From NCBI GenBank assembly GCA_945881845.1, contig CAMCVN010000013.1, positions 1-54,904 on the forward strand: a DNA stretch of 54,904 nucleotides, in the 5' to 3' direction. The stretch comes from Bifidobacterium breve. GTDB lineage: Bacteria; Actinomycetota; Thermoleophilia; Solirubrobacterales; Solirubrobacteraceae. The stretch's first letter is position 1. Each line of letters starts with the position of its first letter. The position numbers were made by a program, and so were the translations under genes. This document shows positions 54,530-54,904 of this stretch, piece by piece. Below the pieces are notes generated by a model. That model saw only the letters and a program-made list of their open reading frames with translations. It ran no database searches and was not told the DNA's origin.

Positions 54530-54904
54530 ATGCGTCTTCTCTATCCCGCCGCCGCCGTCCTCGCTCTCGTTGCTTTCTCGGGCTGCGCCCAAGGTGGCAC
54601 GAAGACGACCAGCTCGGCGTCGAAGTACTCCGGCGACGAAAAACTGATCGCGAACACGATCGAAGACTTCCAAGTCAACGCCACGGCCCATGACGGCGCG
54701 AAGATCTGCAGCACGCAGATCACGGCGCAGCTTGCGAAGCAGATCTCAGCGCAAAACTCGGGAGCAAGTTGCGCGACGGCAGTTACGGCGGGGATGAAAG
54801 CGACCGACGAGGCCGACCTGACCGTCACCGATGTGACGATCGATCCCAAGGACGACAACAAGGCGACAGCCGCTGTCAGTGCCAAGACCAGTGAAAAGTC
54901 TTCT
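54530..54904 (+). CDS. Lipoprotein, 3' end beyond the window
   Basis: This open frame starts with ATG and runs to the window edge, giving 125 visible residues. A lipoprotein signal is clear: RLLYPAAAVLALVAFSGC with the lipobox cysteine C19. The mature part begins with a Ser/Thr-rich linker, then a small alpha/beta region (LIANTIEDFQVNATAHDG) reminiscent of NTF2-like lipoproteins. Two further cysteines (C60 and C81) may form a disulfide. It is exported and membrane-anchored; no function can be named. Confidence 0.8.
   Translation, partial: MRLLYPAAAVLALVAFSGCAQGGTKTTSSASKYSGDEKLIANTIEDFQVNATAHDGAKICSTQITAQLAKQISAQNSGASCATAVTAGMKATDEADLTVTDVTIDPKDDNKATAAVSAKTSEKSS

Overview
The window is GC-rich, gene-dense bacterial chromosome with almost no intergenic DNA. 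It points to an Actinomycetota genome, most likely of the Thermoleophilia/Solirubrobacterales kind. That lineage call is inference from gene content: a NucS/EndoMS mismatch endonuclease, an E2o-E1o (Kgd/OdhA-type) 2-oxoglutarate dehydrogenase fusion, a 7Fe FdxA-type ferredoxin, PAC2, a VKOR/DsbA pair, a CIRCE-controlled groESL and a mycobacterial-type SOS box. I see no rRNA, tRNA, CRISPR array, phage or insertion sequence.

Layout. 1-4.1 kb: end of a DUF427 gene, then a DsbA-like thiol oxidase, VKOR and aconitase in one strand group. 4.1-6.7 kb: metY-metX methionine genes read leftward from a leader with a 16-bp direct repeat. 6.7-9.3 kb: M42 peptidase, HAD phosphatase, FrnE/DsbA-like protein. 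9.3-12.7 kb: EttA-type ABC-F factor and a two-gene ABC-2 exporter. 12.7-16.5 kb: a J-domain/Tudor-like/TPR protein, a secreted clan GH-A glycosidase and NucS. 16.5-19 kb: metallo-beta-lactamase fold, crotonase, YjbQ and YceI proteins. 19-24.3 kb: a 1414-residue 2-oxoglutarate dehydrogenase fusion that carries its own two lipoyl domains, then DUF3817 and Nudix genes upstream. 24.4-28.2 kb: AGPS-like flavoprotein, DHA2 exporter, unknown small protein, DUF805. 28.2-32 kb: Ntn amidase, Ppx/GppA, VOC and metallo-beta-lactamase proteins. 32-35.1 kb: polyprenol-phosphate mannosyltransferase, GT-B glycosyltransferase, membrane protein and OtsB. 35.1-40.7 kb: two half-size TauE/SafE genes, PAC2, a helicase-nuclease and an IMPase. 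40.7-42.9 kb: a LexA-like box before a basic histone-H1-like coiled-coil protein, then Mrp and ferredoxin. 43-49 kb: SDR, amidase, citrate synthase and a three-gene ABC exporter. 49-52.3 kb: groEL, groES under CIRCE, an ASCH-domain protein and a Crp/Fnr regulator. 52.3-54.9 kb: GDPD, GlcD-like flavoprotein and the start of a lipoprotein.

Three TCA-cycle steps (citrate synthase, aconitase, 2-oxoglutarate dehydrogenase) are present but dispersed. Redox and Fe-S functions recur (DsbA/VKOR, aconitase, Mrp, ferredoxin, Fe-S nuclease). Same-strand genes are mostly coupled by 4-nt ATGA/GTGA overlaps. Five convergent pairs share a 4-nt stop overlap, so there is little room for terminators. The observations I find most worth following are the self-lipoylated Kgd fusion, the SOS-box/histone-like gene, the J-Tudor-TPR protein, the metY leader repeat and the split TauE pair.
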